Assembly: GCF_000382145.1 (NCBI RefSeq)
Contig: NZ_KB907623.1
Location: forward strand, 90,807 to 154,806
Direction of reading: 5' to 3'
Origin: Psychrobacter lutiphocae DSM 21542
GTDB lineage: Bacteria; Pseudomonadota; Gammaproteobacteria; Pseudomonadales; Moraxellaceae
DNA: 64,000 nucleotides
A program made the position numbers and the translations under genes. The notes under the pieces are model-generated. The model did not search any database. It was not told the origin of the DNA and saw only the letters and a list, made by a program, of their open reading frames with translations. This document shows, one piece after another, positions 7,532-18,105 of the stretch. Each line of letters begins with the position of its first letter. Position 1 is the stretch's first letter.

Positions 7532-8464
7532 TTACTTTGCTTTATCTCTGCCTACAAAGAAGTTCGCAACCAGTGCTCCGCTGAAGTTATGCCAAACACT
7601 AAATACCGCACTCGGTAAACTGGCGGCAGGATTAAAGTAAGTAGCAGCCAGAGCCGCACCCAATCCAGAGTTTTGCATACCCACCTCAACCATAATCGCA
7701 CGGCGCTGAGCTTCACTAAAGCCGCTAATACGAGCAATCAAATAACCCAAGGTATAACCGATACAGTTGTGTAGGGCCACTACGATAAACACCAACACGC
7801 CACTGGTTAGAATAGTTTCTCTAGAGGCAGCAACCACTGCAGCTATGATTATGGCAATACCAACCACTGAGACTATGGGTAAGATATCGTTGGCAATTTG
7901 AACTTTTTTACCCAATAGCTTATTGAATAATAGACCTAGTATGATGGGAATAATGACCATTTTGGTGATGGATATCATCATGCTGGCAAGGTCTATTTCG
8001 ATTAATTGTCCGGCAAATACTTTAAGTAGAATAGGAGTGAGTATGGGGGCAAGTAAAGTTGAAATTGCTGTAATGGAGACACTTAATGCCACATCTCCTT
8101 TGGCTAAAAAAGTAATAACATTGCTAGAAGTGCCACCAGGACAACAACCTACTAATATCAAACCAACGGCAACTAGGGGATCAAGATGGAATATTACCGT
8201 CAGTAAATAGGCAATTAACGGCATTAGGGTAAACTGGGCTAATAGTCCAACCACTACCAATTTAGGACGCTTTACTATTTCAGCAAAGTCAGATGTTTTC
8301 AGCGTAATTCCCATTCCAAACATAATTATGCCAAGTATAGGCACAATAAACTTAGATAATGAAGCAAAAAATTCAGGAAAAATAAACCCTAATATAGCGC
8401 TTACCAATGCCCATATGGCAAACGTTTTTCCTATCCATTGTGAGGCTTTGACTATTGCTTGCAT
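7532..8464 (-). CDS. Bile acid:sodium symporter (BASS) family transporter
   Basis: A 310-residue membrane protein with nine or ten hydrophobic segments. The two discontinuous-helix signatures of the BASS family are visible: GCCPGGTSSNV (near 106-116) and EVGMQNSGLG (near 263-272). Members move organic anions with sodium, and the bacterial branch includes pantoate-type carriers, but the substrate cannot be read from the sequence. Single gene, convergent with ffh. The start ATG at 8464 has AGGAGT-type bases upstream. The next gene on the same strand is 209 bp upstream, so a shared transcript is uncertain. Confidence 0.88.
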   Translation of the reverse strand: MQAIVKASQWIGKTFAIWALVSAILGFIFPEFFASLSKFIVPILGIIMFGMGITLKTSDFAEIVKRPKLVVVGLLAQFTLMPLIAYLLTVIFHLDPLVAVGLILVGCCPGGTSSNVITFLAKGDVALSVSITAISTLLAPILTPILLKVFAGQLIEIDLASMMISITKMVIIPIILGLLFNKLLGKKVQIANDILPIVSVVGIAIIIAAVVAASRETILTSGVLVFIVVALHNCIGYTLGYLIARISGFSEAQRRAIMVEVGMQNSGLGAALAATYFNPAASLPSAVFSVWHNFSGALVANFFVGRDKAK

Positions 8465-8673
8465 GTACTAACTCCTGTCCTTTGGTTAATAGATTCTAAT
8501 TAGAAGTATAAAAGTATCATATACACTTAATGAGAATCATAAAAGTTAATTATATTTCAATTAACCAAACCAACAGTTATGTGTCGGATTTAGGAGTTTT
8601 ATTATCTGTGGGATTTGCCATCTTTCAAATATGCCAGTAATGATATGTATAAATTTAAGTCATTCAAGCCCCC

Positions 8674-10029
8674 CTATAAGGTATATCTTTTTTCTTTAGT
8701 ATTTGACTTATATAACTCACCGAAAGTTTCGCGATGAACCAAATGCCAACCAATGATAAGTGCAGTAATACCTATAATAGAAAGGTATATAGCAGGAGCA
8801 AAACTAACATAATCGGTTAATTTAAATAGAAGAAAAGGTAGAGCAGCGCCTAGCAAAGCTGAAATACAATTATAAGTTACCGAAACTGATAACAGACGGA
8901 TATTAGTTGGGAATAGCTGGACAAAGATAGCGGTACACAAGCCTATCATCCCTGTGCAGAACCCTACTAAACCATACATGGCTAGCGTAAACACCCCTTC
9001 ACCGTTGATAAGATAGGCATAAAATATCCATACCTGAAGTGTTAAGGCCAGTGACGCTAACATAAAGGTTTTTGCTGTGCCTATTTTATCGGCTAAGATG
9101 CCATAAAATATACAACCAACAATCTGTGTTACTAATGCAAACAGGCTTGCAAATGTTGCGAAATTCGGTTGCGTATAGAACTTCAAAGCAATTAACTTTG
9201 GTAGTAATATCATTACCACCATGATTAAGCTTGCTCTGACAAATGAGATTGCACAGGATAAAAACGTTGCAGAGGCTATATTGCTAAAAGAATTAACCGT
9301 TAAAAGGTCAGGGTTATCCTGTAGCTTTTTTTGATGATTGACATATACAGGGGTTTCTCTGACATGATGCCACATTAACAGAATTAAACCACTCATCACT
9401 CCCCCCATTACAGCTGGAATACGCCAACCATAATCGAGTAAAGCTTGTAACTCGAAAGTACCAACCAATACTTTAGCAAAAATCACTGAAATTACTGAGC
9501 CAAATATTCCCCCTGCCACTGCCAAACTACAGTAAGTGGCAAGCTTAGTTTGTTTGGTATGTTCTGCTACAAATACCCAACTCAGAGGAGCATGAGCCCC
9601 AAAAGCGATACCTTGTAGCATACGAATAAACACAAACAGTATTGGGGCAATTATGCCTACTTGTGCATAAGTGGGTAAGAAAGCAGTCAGTAGGGTAGTT
9701 GCAGACAGTAAGCCGATACTAATCAAAAATGCTGGCTTACGGCCTTTTATATCTCCGTAACGACCTATAAGAATTGCACCTAGAGGCCTAGATAAAAAAC
9801 CAACGCTCATCAAGCCAATTATTTTTAATTGGGTGACCAGCGCATTATCACTACTTGGAAAAAATACGGAACTTATGACGTCTGCAATATGTAAGTAGAT
9901 TAAAAAGTCAAAAGCTGCTAGCGCATAGCTCAAGCAAACAAAAATAATTTGATAATTAAAATTTATCTTACTTAAGTAAGACTCACTTCGATTACCGGTA
10001 TTATTATTAGGGAAAGCAGCTTTTGTCAT
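8674..10029 (-). CDS. MFS transporter, metabolite:H+ symporter-like
   Basis: A 451-residue protein with 12 predicted membrane segments. The loop between helices 2 and 3 carries the MFS motif as GRYGDIKGRKPAF. SRPLGAILIGRYGD and GWRIPAVMGG match the metabolite:proton symporter branch (ProP/ShiA type), which carries osmolytes, dicarboxylates or aromatic acids. The substrate is not decidable. A serine/asparagine-rich cytoplasmic tail precedes the first helix. The Shine-Dalgarno sequence is strong (AAGGAGG on the complementary strand, near 10040). No pathway genes are beside it. Confidence 0.85.
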   Translation of the reverse strand: MTKAAFPNNNTGNRSESYLSKINFNYQIIFVCLSYALAAFDFLIYLHIADVISSVFFPSSDNALVTQLKIIGLMSVGFLSRPLGAILIGRYGDIKGRKPAFLISIGLLSATTLLTAFLPTYAQVGIIAPILFVFIRMLQGIAFGAHAPLSWVFVAEHTKQTKLATYCSLAVAGGIFGSVISVIFAKVLVGTFELQALLDYGWRIPAVMGGVMSGLILLMWHHVRETPVYVNHQKKLQDNPDLLTVNSFSNIASATFLSCAISFVRASLIMVVMILLPKLIALKFYTQPNFATFASLFALVTQIVGCIFYGILADKIGTAKTFMLASLALTLQVWIFYAYLINGEGVFTLAMYGLVGFCTGMIGLCTAIFVQLFPTNIRLLSVSVTYNCISALLGAALPFLLFKLTDYVSFAPAIYLSIIGITALIIGWHLVHRETFGELYKSNTKEKRYTL

Positions 10030-10532
10030 AACAACCTTTTTTAAGGAGGAGAAGAAGTATTTTATAAATTGTATATGGAGCTTATGTTTTAGTTTATCTA
10101 AAAGTTAACAAGTGTAATTTTTAGTATACAGCTATTTAATGACAAAATACTTAAAATTATTTTTTATTTTGAATTGAGTATATATCTTTATAGTTTGTGG
10201 ATAAATCATCAGCAATTGGCTGAACTGTTAGATCGTATTGACTTCGACTTAATATTGTAGTTGAACTTAGTAATAATAAGAGGTGAGGGTTGCTGCAACA
10301 AGATTTTTAAACATACTTTATAGTTAAATTTGTCCTATACTTTTATTCTACATTGGCTATAATGATAAGTTTTAACCTGTGACATGTCATTAATACTAAA
10401 ACATTTTTTCAATTAACAGATAACTTCAAATCACTACAATAGTACTTGGGTATTAAGCTCACTACGCCCAATCTAGTCGTATATACGCTTGCTTGTAACA
10501 CTTTTAATATTAATTAAATATAGGAAAAAATC
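10030..10532. other. AT-rich divergent intergenic region upstream of hsdM
   Basis: A 503-bp gap. A TATAAT at 10358-10363 could be a -10 box for the restriction operon, but no good -35 sits at the right distance. I see no repeat of the dispersed families, no operator-like palindrome and no RNA gene. A 17-codon open fragment near 10208-10258 is too short to call. Confidence 0.4.
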
Positions 10533-12077
10533 ATGACAAGTTCTCAGCAAAGAGCTGAATTACAACGCCGTATTTGGCAAATCGCTAATGACGTCCGTGG
10601 CTCAGTTGATGGCTGGGATTTTAAACAGTATGTGTTGGGAACACTATTTTACCGCTTTATAAGCGAAAACTTTAGCCAATACATAGAGGCAGGTGATGAT
10701 AGCGTTAACTACGCTAGTATGACAGATGAGCAAATTGATGCAGCAGGTATCAAAGACGATGCCATTAAGACCAAAGGCTATTTTATCTATCCAAGCCAGC
10801 TATTTGAGAATATGGTGGCGACTGCCAATACTAATGACGCATTAAATACTGATTTAAAAGCTATTTTTAATGATATTGAAAGCTCTGCCAACGGCTATCC
10901 GTCAGAAGATGATATCAAAGGCTTATTTGCTGATTTTGATACCACCTCTAATCGTTTGGGTAATACAGTAGCGGATAAAAACAAACGCTTAGCGGCTGTG
11001 CTAAAAGGGGTAGCAGATCTAGATTTTGGGCATTTTGGGGATAGTCAAATTGACTTGTTTGGCGATGCTTATGAGTTTTTAATCTCAAATTATGCTGCTA
11101 ATGCAGGTAAGTCTGGTGGTGAGTTTTTTACGCCACAAAGTGTGTCGCGTTTGATAGCTAAGCTTGCCTTGCATGGTCAATCAAATGTTAACAAGATTTA
11201 TGATCCAGCATCAGGTTCAGGCTCACTGCTGTTGCAAGCCAAAAAGCAGTTTGACGAGCATATCATTGAAGATGGGTTTTTTGGGCAAGAGATTAACCAC
11301 ACTACCTATAACTTATCGCGTATGAATATGTTTTTGCACAATGTGAATTACGATAAGTTTAATATTGCTTTGGGTGATACGTTGATTAATCCTAAGTTTG
11401 GTGATGATAAGCCGTTTGATGCTATCGTGTCTAATCCACCGTATTCGGTAAAATGGATAGGTAGTGATGACCCGACGCTGATTAATGATGACCGCTATGC
11501 CCCTGCTGGCGTGCTTGCTCCGAAATCCAAAGCGGATTTTGCTTTTGTGCTACATGCATTGAGTTATCTTTCTAGTAAGGGGCGAGCGGCGATTGTTTGT
11601 TTTCCAGGGATATTCTACCGTGGTGGTGCGGAGAAAAAAATCCGCCAGTATTTGGTCGATAATAACTATGTAGAAACGGTGATATCGCTGGCACCAAACT
11701 TGTTTTTTGGTACATCTATTGCGGTAAATATATTGGTGTTATCGAAGCATAAAACGGACACTACCACCCAGTTTATTGATGCCAGTAAGTTCTTCAAAAA
11801 GGCTACCAATAACAATGAGCTGACCGATGCCCATATTGAGCAGATTATGACGCTATTTGCGGATAAAAAGGCTGTGGATTATCAAGCTATTAATGTTGAA
11901 AATAGTGAGATTGCTGATAACGACTATAATTTATCGGTAAGTGCTTATGTTGAGGCAGAGGATACCCGAGAGGTGATAGATATTGATGAGCTTAATGCCG
12001 AGATAAAGAAAACGGTGGCGAATATTGATAGGTTACGTCATGAAATTGATGCAATAGTGGCGGAGATTGAGGCATGA
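10533..12077 (+). CDS. hsdM: Type I restriction-modification methyltransferase subunit
   Basis: N6-adenine methyltransferase subunit of a type I system. It pairs with HsdS to methylate the target and, with HsdR, to restrict unmethylated DNA. A helical N-terminal domain ([24 protein letters not shown]) is followed by the SAM-binding motif [12 protein letters not shown] (near 224) and the catalytic NPPY (near 300). At 514 residues it matches the type IC (EcoR124-like) subgroup. The stop overlaps the hsdS start (ATGA), indicating translational coupling. First gene of the operon, with AGGA ten bases before the ATG. Confidence 0.96.
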   Translation: MTSSQQRAELQRRIWQIANDVRGSVDGWDFKQYVLGTLFYRFISENFSQYIEAGDDSVNYASMTDEQIDAAGIKDDAIKTKGYFIYPSQLFENMVATANTNDALNTDLKAIFNDIESSANGYPSEDDIKGLFADFDTTSNRLGNTVADKNKRLAAVLKGVADLDFGHFGDSQIDLFGDAYEFLISNYAANAGKSGGEFFTPQSVSRLIAKLALHGQSNVNKIYDPASGSGSLLLQAKKQFDEHIIEDGFFGQEINHTTYNLSRMNMFLHNVNYDKFNIALGDTLINPKFGDDKPFDAIVSNPPYSVKWIGSDDPTLINDDRYAPAGVLAPKSKADFAFVLHALSYLSSKGRAAIVCFPGIFYRGGAEKKIRQYLVDNNYVETVISLAPNLFFGTSIAVNILVLSKHKTDTTTQFIDASKFFKKATNNNELTDAHIEQIMTLFADKKAVDYQAINVENSEIADNDYNLSVSAYVEAEDTREVIDIDELNAEIKKTVANIDRLRHEIDAIVAEIEA

Positions 12078-13264
12078 GTCAGTTAGCGTTTATGCAAAAG
12101 CTGTTGCAAGGGGTTGAGGTTGAGTGGAAACCGTTGGGGGAGGTGACGAAATATGAGCAGCCTACTAAATATCGCGTGCAGTCAACCGATTACGATGACT
12201 CTTTTGCTACTCCCGTTTTAACTGCCGGAAAAACTTTTATATTAGGATTTACAGATGAAATCGATGGTATTTATAAGGCGAAAGTAAGTCCTGTGATAAT
12301 TTTTGATGATTTTACTACCGCTAATAAATGGGTGGATTTTGACTTTAAGGTTAAGTCATCTGCAATGAAGATAATAACGTCATCTGATAACTCAAACTAT
12401 TCGCTTAGATATATTTATCATTGGTTAAATACATTACCTAGTGGGCTTATTGAGGGTGATCATAAACGTCAATGGATTAGTAATTATAGTAATAAAAGAA
12501 TCCCAATCCCACCACTACCTATTCAAGAAGAAATTGTACGAATTTTAGACACACTGACCTCTCTCACCACTGAGCTCACCACTGAGCTCACCACTGAGAA
12601 TATCATACGTAGCAAACAATACAAGTATTATCGTGATAAATTATTAAATTTTTCTGATAAAGAGGTTGAGTGGAAGACGTTGGGTGAGGTGGGTGAGTTG
12701 GTTCGTGGTAGTGGTTTACCAAAATCAGATTTTACAGATTCTGGTATTCCTGCTATTCATTATGGGCAAATTTATACTTATTATGGTACTTTCACCATTG
12801 AAACTATATCTTTTGTATCAGAAGAAACTGCTAAAAAGTTGAAAAAAGTAGATACAGGTGATGTCGTTGTAACTAATACCAGTGAGAACTTTGAGGATGT
12901 TGGAAAAGCGTTGGTTTATTTAGGAAAGGAACAGGCTGTTACAGGTGGGCATGCAACCATTTTTAAACCGAAAAAAGAAATCATTTTAAGTAAATATTTT
13001 GCATACTTCACTCAAACCAGCTTTTTTACAAAAGAGAAAAGAAAGTACGCAAAAGGCACTAAAGTTATTGATGTTTCAGCTAGTGATATGGCGAAAATCA
13101 ATATCCCAATCCCCCCACTAGAAGAGCAAGCCCGTATTGTCGCTATCTTAGATAAATTCGATACCTTAACAAACTCTATTACTGAAGGGTTACCCCGTGA
13201 GATTGAGTTACGCCAAAAGCAATACGAATATTATCGCGATTTGTTGTTGAGCTTTGAGAAGTAG
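12074..13264 (+). CDS. hsdS: Type I restriction-modification specificity subunit
   Basis: Determines the DNA sequence recognised by the HsdM2S methylase and the HsdR complex. Two target-recognition domains are visible: about residues 1-145 and 195-365. Each is followed by a conserved helical spacer ([19 protein letters not shown] and [19 protein letters not shown], with [12 protein letters not shown] at the end). The central spacer carries three perfect LTTE repeats, residues 164-175. In type IC enzymes the copy number of such a repeat sets the gap between half-sites. Length is normal and the gene is intact. Confidence 0.95.
   Translation: MSQLAFMQKLLQGVEVEWKPLGEVTKYEQPTKYRVQSTDYDDSFATPVLTAGKTFILGFTDEIDGIYKAKVSPVIIFDDFTTANKWVDFDFKVKSSAMKIITSSDNSNYSLRYIYHWLNTLPSGLIEGDHKRQWISNYSNKRIPIPPLPIQEEIVRILDTLTSLTTELTTELTTENIIRSKQYKYYRDKLLNFSDKEVEWKTLGEVGELVRGSGLPKSDFTDSGIPAIHYGQIYTYYGTFTIETISFVSEETAKKLKKVDTGDVVVTNTSENFEDVGKALVYLGKEQAVTGGHATIFKPKKEIILSKYFAYFTQTSFFTKEKRKYAKGTKVIDVSASDMAKINIPIPPLEEQARIVAILDKFDTLTNSITEGLPREIELRQKQYEYYRDLLLSFEK
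12563..12598 (+). repeat. Three perfect 12-bp tandem repeats in hsdS
   Basis: CTCACCACTGAG three times in a row, in frame, encoding LTTE x3 in the central spacer. It corresponds in position to the TAEL repeat of EcoR124I/II, where two versus three copies change the recognised spacing. Confidence 0.95.
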
Positions 13265-13302
13265 GGTATCGGCTTGCGCACCCTATAAACGCAATGTTTA
13301 AA

Positions 13303-13319
13303 GGTGCTTAGAAAGCACC
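13303..13319 (+). terminator. Hairpin between hsdS and rhuM
   Basis: GGTGCTT, loop AGA, AAGCACC, about 40 bp after hsdS. There is no T-run behind it, so it may attenuate or protect RNA rather than terminate; the downstream genes probably rely on read-through or an unseen promoter. Confidence 0.4.
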
Positions 13320-13382
13320 CTACCGCAAAATTTTGCCAATAAAAATAATAAACTTAAATAAAACACTTTAAGGACAAAGTTT

Positions 13383-14435
13383 ATGCCAAAATCCAAGCTA
13401 AATCAGCTTAGCATTCAAGACCAAACCAGTGAGTTTTTACTCTATACTGCACCCAATGGCAAAATCAAAGTTGAGGTTTTACTTGGTAACGAAACAATTT
13501 GGCTAACCCAAGAGCGAATGGCTGAGCTTTTTGCGGTTGATCGTACCACTATCTCTAGGCATTTAAAGAATATATTTAACACTAATGAATTGCAAGAAGC
13601 AGTGGTATGTGCAGAAATTGCACATACCACTCCTCACGGTGCAATAGCAGGAAAAACGCAGACAAAACAAGTCAAGTATTACAATTTGGATGCCATTATC
13701 TCAGTTGGTTATCGGGTTAATTCAGCACAAGCCACCCAGTTTCGTATTTGGGCAACGCAATTAATCAAAGAATACATCATCAAAGGCTTTGCTATGGATG
13801 ATGAGCGTTTAAAAAATGGGCGTTATTTTGGTAAAGATTATTTTAAAGAATTATTAGAACGGGTTCGATCTATTCGAGCCAGTGAAAGACGGATATATCA
13901 ACAAATTACCGATATTTTTGCCGAATGTAGCATTGATTATGACCCAAAATCCGAAACTACTCGCCTTTTTTATGCCAATGTACAAGACAAATTTCACTTT
14001 GCCATTACAGGGCATACCTCTGCGGAAATTATTTCCTTAAAAGCAGACGCTAGCAAGCCCTTAATGGGTATGAGTACTTATAAAAATGCACCAAGTGGAA
14101 GGGTGCTAAAATCTGACACCGTAATTGCCAAAAACTACTTAACTGAAAAAGAGATTAAGCAATTAGAACGGCTAATCTCTTCTTTTTTTGATTATATTGA
14201 AGGCGTTATTGAGCGTAGAAATACATTTACCATGCAAGCATTTGCTGAGAGTGTGGACAAGTTTTTAGACTTTAATGAATATAAAATCTTGGAAGGCTAT
14301 GGCAAAGTAAAACGCAATACCGCTAAGAAAAAAGCCTATATGGAATATGAGCAATTTAATAAACAACAAAAAATAGAGTCTGATTTTGACCGCGAAATAA
14401 AAAAACTACTGCACAACAAAGAGCCTAAACAATGA
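13383..14435 (+). CDS. RhuM-family protein embedded in the hsd operon
   Basis: A 350-residue protein of the RhuM family (named after a Salmonella pathogenicity-island gene of unclear function). Seen: an N-terminal winged-helix-like segment ([20 protein letters not shown]), the family-typical [14 protein letters not shown] and [17 protein letters not shown], then a helical C-terminal half. RhuM genes often travel with type I restriction loci, as here between hsdS and hsdR. Its stop overlaps the hsdR start (ATGA). A regulatory or toxin-like role has been guessed for the family but is not established. Intact by length. Confidence 0.88.
   Translation: MPKSKLNQLSIQDQTSEFLLYTAPNGKIKVEVLLGNETIWLTQERMAELFAVDRTTISRHLKNIFNTNELQEAVVCAEIAHTTPHGAIAGKTQTKQVKYYNLDAIISVGYRVNSAQATQFRIWATQLIKEYIIKGFAMDDERLKNGRYFGKDYFKELLERVRSIRASERRIYQQITDIFAECSIDYDPKSETTRLFYANVQDKFHFAITGHTSAEIISLKADASKPLMGMSTYKNAPSGRVLKSDTVIAKNYLTEKEIKQLERLISSFFDYIEGVIERRNTFTMQAFAESVDKFLDFNEYKILEGYGKVKRNTAKKKAYMEYEQFNKQQKIESDFDREIKKLLHNKEPKQ
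13601..13631 (+). repeat. Perfect inverted repeat inside rhuM
   Basis: AGTGGTATGTGCA, five-base loop GAAAT, then its exact reverse complement: 13-bp arms inside the coding sequence, over residues [10 protein letters not shown]. That peptide is family-typical, so the palindrome could partly be coincidence. Confidence 0.8.
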
Positions 14436-17400
14436 TTGACTACACCAAAACCATTGCAGAATCTAATAACTTTATCATATTAGATAAATATACTAAGCAG
14501 CATCAAGTCAGCGAGTCCTATCAAAGTGAATACGACTTAGAAAATGACTTTATTGCCGACCTAGAAAAGCAAGGCTATGAATATGTGAAGGGGCTAAATA
14601 GCAACGACAAAATGCTGGCAAATGTGCGTCAGCAACTGCAAACCCTAAACAATATGAGCTTTAGCGATGCAGAATGGCAACGCTTTGTCGCAGAGTATCT
14701 CGACAAACCTAATGATAGCCTCATCGACAAAACTCGTAAAATCCATGACGACTATGTATATGACTTTGTCTTTGATGATGGGCATATCCAAAACATTCAC
14801 TTACTAGATAAAAAAGTGACTGCACGCAACAAAGTACAAGTCATCAAGCAGTTTACACAAAAAGGAACACAAAAAAATCGCTATGATGTCACTATTTTGG
14901 TGAATGGCTTACCACTGGTGCAAGTGGAGTTAAAAAAACGTGGTGTTGCCATTCGAGAAGCCTTTAACCAAGTGCATCGATATAGCAAAGAGAGCTTTAA
15001 TAGCGATAATTCTTTATATAAATTTTTGCAAATATTTGTGATCTCTAATGGCACAGATACCCGCTACTTTGCCAACACCACCAAGCGTGACAAAAACAGC
15101 TTTGACTTTACCATGAACTGGGCAAAGTCGGATAACTCATTGATTAAAGACTTAAAAGACTTTACCGCTACTTTTTTTGAAAAAACCACCTTGCTCAGCG
15201 TGTTACTCAAATATTCGGTATTTGATGTCAACGATACCCTGCTCATCATGCGACCCTATCAAATAGCCGCTACCGAACGTATTTTGTGGAAAATAAACAG
15301 TGCTTACCAGACCAAAAACTGGGGCAAGTTAGAAAGTGGTGGCTTTGTATGGCATACCACAGGCTCTGGTAAAACTTTGACCAGCTTTAAAGCGGCTCGT
15401 ATGGCAACCGAGCTTGAGTTTATTGATAAAGTTTTTTTTGTGGTGGATCGTAAAGATTTGGACTACCAAACCATGAAGGAGTATCAAAGGTTTTCACCTG
15501 ATAGTGTCAATGGTTCAGACAGCACAGCAGGGTTAAAGCGAAATCTTACAAAAGATGATAATAAAATCATTGTCACCACCATTCAAAAGCTTAATAACCT
15601 TATGAAAAGTGAAAATGACCTGCCTGCTTATAACCAGCAAGTGGTTTTTATTTTTGATGAATGCCATCGTTCGCAATTTGGTGAAGCACAAAAAAACCTA
15701 CAAAGAAAGTTTAAAAAATACTATCAGTTTGGATTTACAGGTACACCAATTTTTGCTGAAAATGCGTTAGGGGCAGATACTACTGCGAGTGTGTTTGGTC
15801 GTGAGCTACATTCATATGTTATCACCGATGCGATCCGTGATGAAAAAGTACTCAAGTTTAAGGTGGACTACAACGATGTACGCCCACAGTTTAAAGTCAT
15901 CGAAAACAAAACCGATGAAAAGGAGCTTACTGCATTAGAAACCAAACAAGCATTGCTACACCCTGAGCGTATCAAAGAAATATCGCAATATATTTTAAAT
16001 AACTTTCATCAAAAAACGCATCGGTTGCAAGTAGGGGCGAAAGGCTTTAATGCGATGTTTGCCGTCAGTAGTGTCGATGCTGCTAAGCTGTATTATGAGA
16101 CACTGAAAAACTTACAAAAACACAGTAGCAAGCCGTTAAAAATCGCCACCATATTTTCTTATAGTGCCAATGAAATGCAAGATGCAGTGGGTGATATTGC
16201 TGATGAAACCTTTGAACCAACGGCTATGGATAGTAGTGCCAAAGAATTTTTGAGCTTAGCAATTAATGACTATAATGCTTACTTTAACACCAACTATACT
16301 GTGGAGAGTAAGGCATTTCAAAACTATTATCGTGATTTGGCAAAACGAGTTAAAAATCAAGACATAGATTTATTGATTGTGGTCGGTATGTTTTTAACAG
16401 GCTTTGATGCCCCAACTTTAAATACCTTATTTGTGGATAAAAACCTACGTTATCACGGCTTGCTGCAAGCATTCTCACGCACCAACCGTATTTATAACGC
16501 TACCAAAACTTTTGGTAATATCGTCACTTTTCGTAACTTAGAAAAAGCCACCATAGATGCTATTAGACTATTTGGTAATCAAAATACCAAAAATGTCGTG
16601 CTGGAAAAAAGCTACAAAGAATATATGGAAGGCTTTAGTGACATCGTCACAGGTGAAGCAAGACGTGGTTATGTTGATGTGGTTAATGAGCTACAAACTC
16701 ACTTTGCTAACCCAGATGAGATAGTGACCGAAAAAGACAAAAAAGAATTTGTAAAATTATTTGGCGAATATTTACGTGTTGAAAATATACTACAAAACTA
16801 TGATGAATTTGCTGGCTTGCAGGCGTTACAACAGGTGGATATGGCAGACCCTGAAGCTGTCGCTGAATTTAAAGAAAAATATTATCTCACTGATGATGAC
16901 ATTGAGGTAATGCAAGCTATCGATATACCAAGTCAGCGAATGATTCAAGATTATCGCTCTACTTATAACGATATTCGTGATTGGTTGCATCGTGAGAAGT
17001 CTGCCGAAGCAAGTCAAAATAGCACTATTGATTGGAATGATGTTGTATTTGAAGTGGATTTATTAAAATCGCAAGAGATTAATCTGGACTATATTCTTGA
17101 GCTGATTTTTGAACACAATAAGAAAATGAAAAACAAATCTGCTTTGGTAGAAGAGATACGCCGTACTATCCGAGCCAGTATCGGCAATCGAGCCAAAGAA
17201 AGCTTGATAGTCGATTTTATCAATCATACAAATTTGGATGAGATTCAAGATAAAGCAAGCATCATTGAAGCATTTTTCACCTTTGCACAACAACAGCAAA
17301 AACGTGAAGCACAAGCGTTGATTGCAGAAGAAAACTTAAATGCAGAGGCAGCCAAACGCTATATTCTTACTTCTTTAAAACGCCAATATGCCAGTGAAAA

Positions 17401-17533
17401 TGGTACAGATCTTAACGAGATTTTACCCAAAATGAGCCCGCTAAATCCGCAGTATCTAACTAAGAAGCAAAGCGTGTTTGAAAAGATTGCCAAATTTGTG
17501 GATAAGTTTAAAGGAGTGGGTGGTCAGTTGTAG
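14432..17533 (+). CDS. hsdR: Type I restriction endonuclease/translocase subunit
   Basis: ATP-dependent DNA translocase and nuclease of the type I complex. The order is: a PD-(D/E)XK nuclease with VQVELKKRG (near 163), a helicase core with Walker [11 protein letters not shown] (near 308), the DEAD-box variant DECHRS (near 408) and TGTPIF, the motif VI-like [13 protein letters not shown] (near 680), and a helical C-terminus that docks on HsdM. At 1033 residues it matches EcoR124 HsdR (about 1038), supporting the type IC assignment. No frameshift or missing motif, so the locus appears functional. Confidence 0.96.
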   Translation: MIDYTKTIAESNNFIILDKYTKQHQVSESYQSEYDLENDFIADLEKQGYEYVKGLNSNDKMLANVRQQLQTLNNMSFSDAEWQRFVAEYLDKPNDSLIDKTRKIHDDYVYDFVFDDGHIQNIHLLDKKVTARNKVQVIKQFTQKGTQKNRYDVTILVNGLPLVQVELKKRGVAIREAFNQVHRYSKESFNSDNSLYKFLQIFVISNGTDTRYFANTTKRDKNSFDFTMNWAKSDNSLIKDLKDFTATFFEKTTLLSVLLKYSVFDVNDTLLIMRPYQIAATERILWKINSAYQTKNWGKLESGGFVWHTTGSGKTLTSFKAARMATELEFIDKVFFVVDRKDLDYQTMKEYQRFSPDSVNGSDSTAGLKRNLTKDDNKIIVTTIQKLNNLMKSENDLPAYNQQVVFIFDECHRSQFGEAQKNLQRKFKKYYQFGFTGTPIFAENALGADTTASVFGRELHSYVITDAIRDEKVLKFKVDYNDVRPQFKVIENKTDEKELTALETKQALLHPERIKEISQYILNNFHQKTHRLQVGAKGFNAMFAVSSVDAAKLYYETLKNLQKHSSKPLKIATIFSYSANEMQDAVGDIADETFEPTAMDSSAKEFLSLAINDYNAYFNTNYTVESKAFQNYYRDLAKRVKNQDIDLLIVVGMFLTGFDAPTLNTLFVDKNLRYHGLLQAFSRTNRIYNATKTFGNIVTFRNLEKATIDAIRLFGNQNTKNVVLEKSYKEYMEGFSDIVTGEARRGYVDVVNELQTHFANPDEIVTEKDKKEFVKLFGEYLRVENILQNYDEFAGLQALQQVDMADPEAVAEFKEKYYLTDDDIEVMQAIDIPSQRMIQDYRSTYNDIRDWLHREKSAEASQNSTIDWNDVVFEVDLLKSQEINLDYILELIFEHNKKMKNKSALVEEIRRTIRASIGNRAKESLIVDFINHTNLDEIQDKASIIEAFFTFAQQQQKREAQALIAEENLNAEAAKRYILTSLKRQYASENGTDLNEILPKMSPLNPQYLTKKQSVFEKIAKFVDKFKGVGGQL

Positions 17534-17762
17534 TCGTGGTGGAGTTGGTTTAGTTAGTATCGCTTGCTTGCTCTCTTTGCTGTATCTTGGCATCTTTGTT
17601 CCTTGTTGCCCCCATTTAGTTTATTCTTAGGGGGTGACAACTATCCTGACTCAGGGGGCATTCATTAGATAGACGTAAGATTTTTTTCTATATGTGTCTG
17701 ATGAAGTATCTAGTAAGTATTATCAACCCAAGGCCAAGGGCTTCATGGTATAAGCGAGCTGA
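17534..17762. other. Junction downstream of the restriction locus
   Basis: About 230 bp with no gene. A pair of short C-run and G-run blocks (near 17609 and 17630) could form a loose hairpin after hsdR, and a second G-run lies near 17665. No integrase, tRNA or direct repeat marks an island boundary here. Confidence 0.4.
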
Positions 17763-17864
17763 TACCTTTTCTGAAAAATAACCTATCTTTGTCAAACTCG
17801 CTAAACCTACTACTTGTAGCGTTTGCACTCTTTTTCCTCGATATCTTAATTTTCAGATTTGGTA
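17763..17864 (+). mobile_element. TACC/GGTA repeat element, copy 2 (102 bp)
   Basis: The left end is TACCTTTTCTGAAAA and the right end reverse-complements to TACCAAATCTGAAAA. It is flanked by TGA at 17760-17762 and TGA at 17865-17867. The stem base that is A in copies 1 and 4 is G here on the left, with the matching C on the right. Confidence 0.85.
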
Positions 17865-17868
17865 TGAA

Positions 17869-17958
17869 TTGCATTTACAGAGTTTCCCAACACCCAAAAA
17901 TAATGCTATTTCTATGAAAGATATGGGCTTTGAAAGCTGGGACTACTGGAGTTTTTAA
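17869..17958 (+). pseudogene. Possible C-terminal gene remnant
   Basis: Directly after the repeat element, a 29-codon open stretch beginning at TTG reads like the end of a protein (...NNAISMKDMGFESWDYWSF, then stop). It has no start of its own with a ribosome site. It may be a gene tail left by deletion next to the restriction locus. I do not recognise the family, and chance is not excluded. Confidence 0.25.
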
Positions 17959-17971
17959 AAGACAATAGAAA

Positions 17972-18025
17972 ACCGCCACATTTCCTAATTCAATGTTACC
18001 AGAGAGATTAGGTAGAGGTGGCGGT
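17972..18025 (-). terminator. Terminator downstream of metH
   Basis: Two nested stems: ACCGCCAC with GTGGCGGT, and CCTAAT with ATTAGG inside. On the minus strand the structure is followed by TTTTCT. It lies about 80 bp after the metH stop, in the right orientation. Confidence 0.6.
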
Positions 18026-18105
18026 GCTGTTGCGGTCTATTATAGTTAATGACAGGGGTGTAAACTAGCTTTATTTAGTAATTGCTAAATTTGAACAACA
18101 AACAC

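Noticed and set aside
10208..10258. Short open stretch ending HQQLAELLDRIDFDLIL upstream of hsdM
   Set aside because: Only 17 codons with no start; too short to separate from chance.
10533..17533. Restriction locus as part of a larger island or prophage
   Set aside because: No integrase, phage gene, tRNA junction or flanking direct repeat was found; only the operon itself looks accessory.
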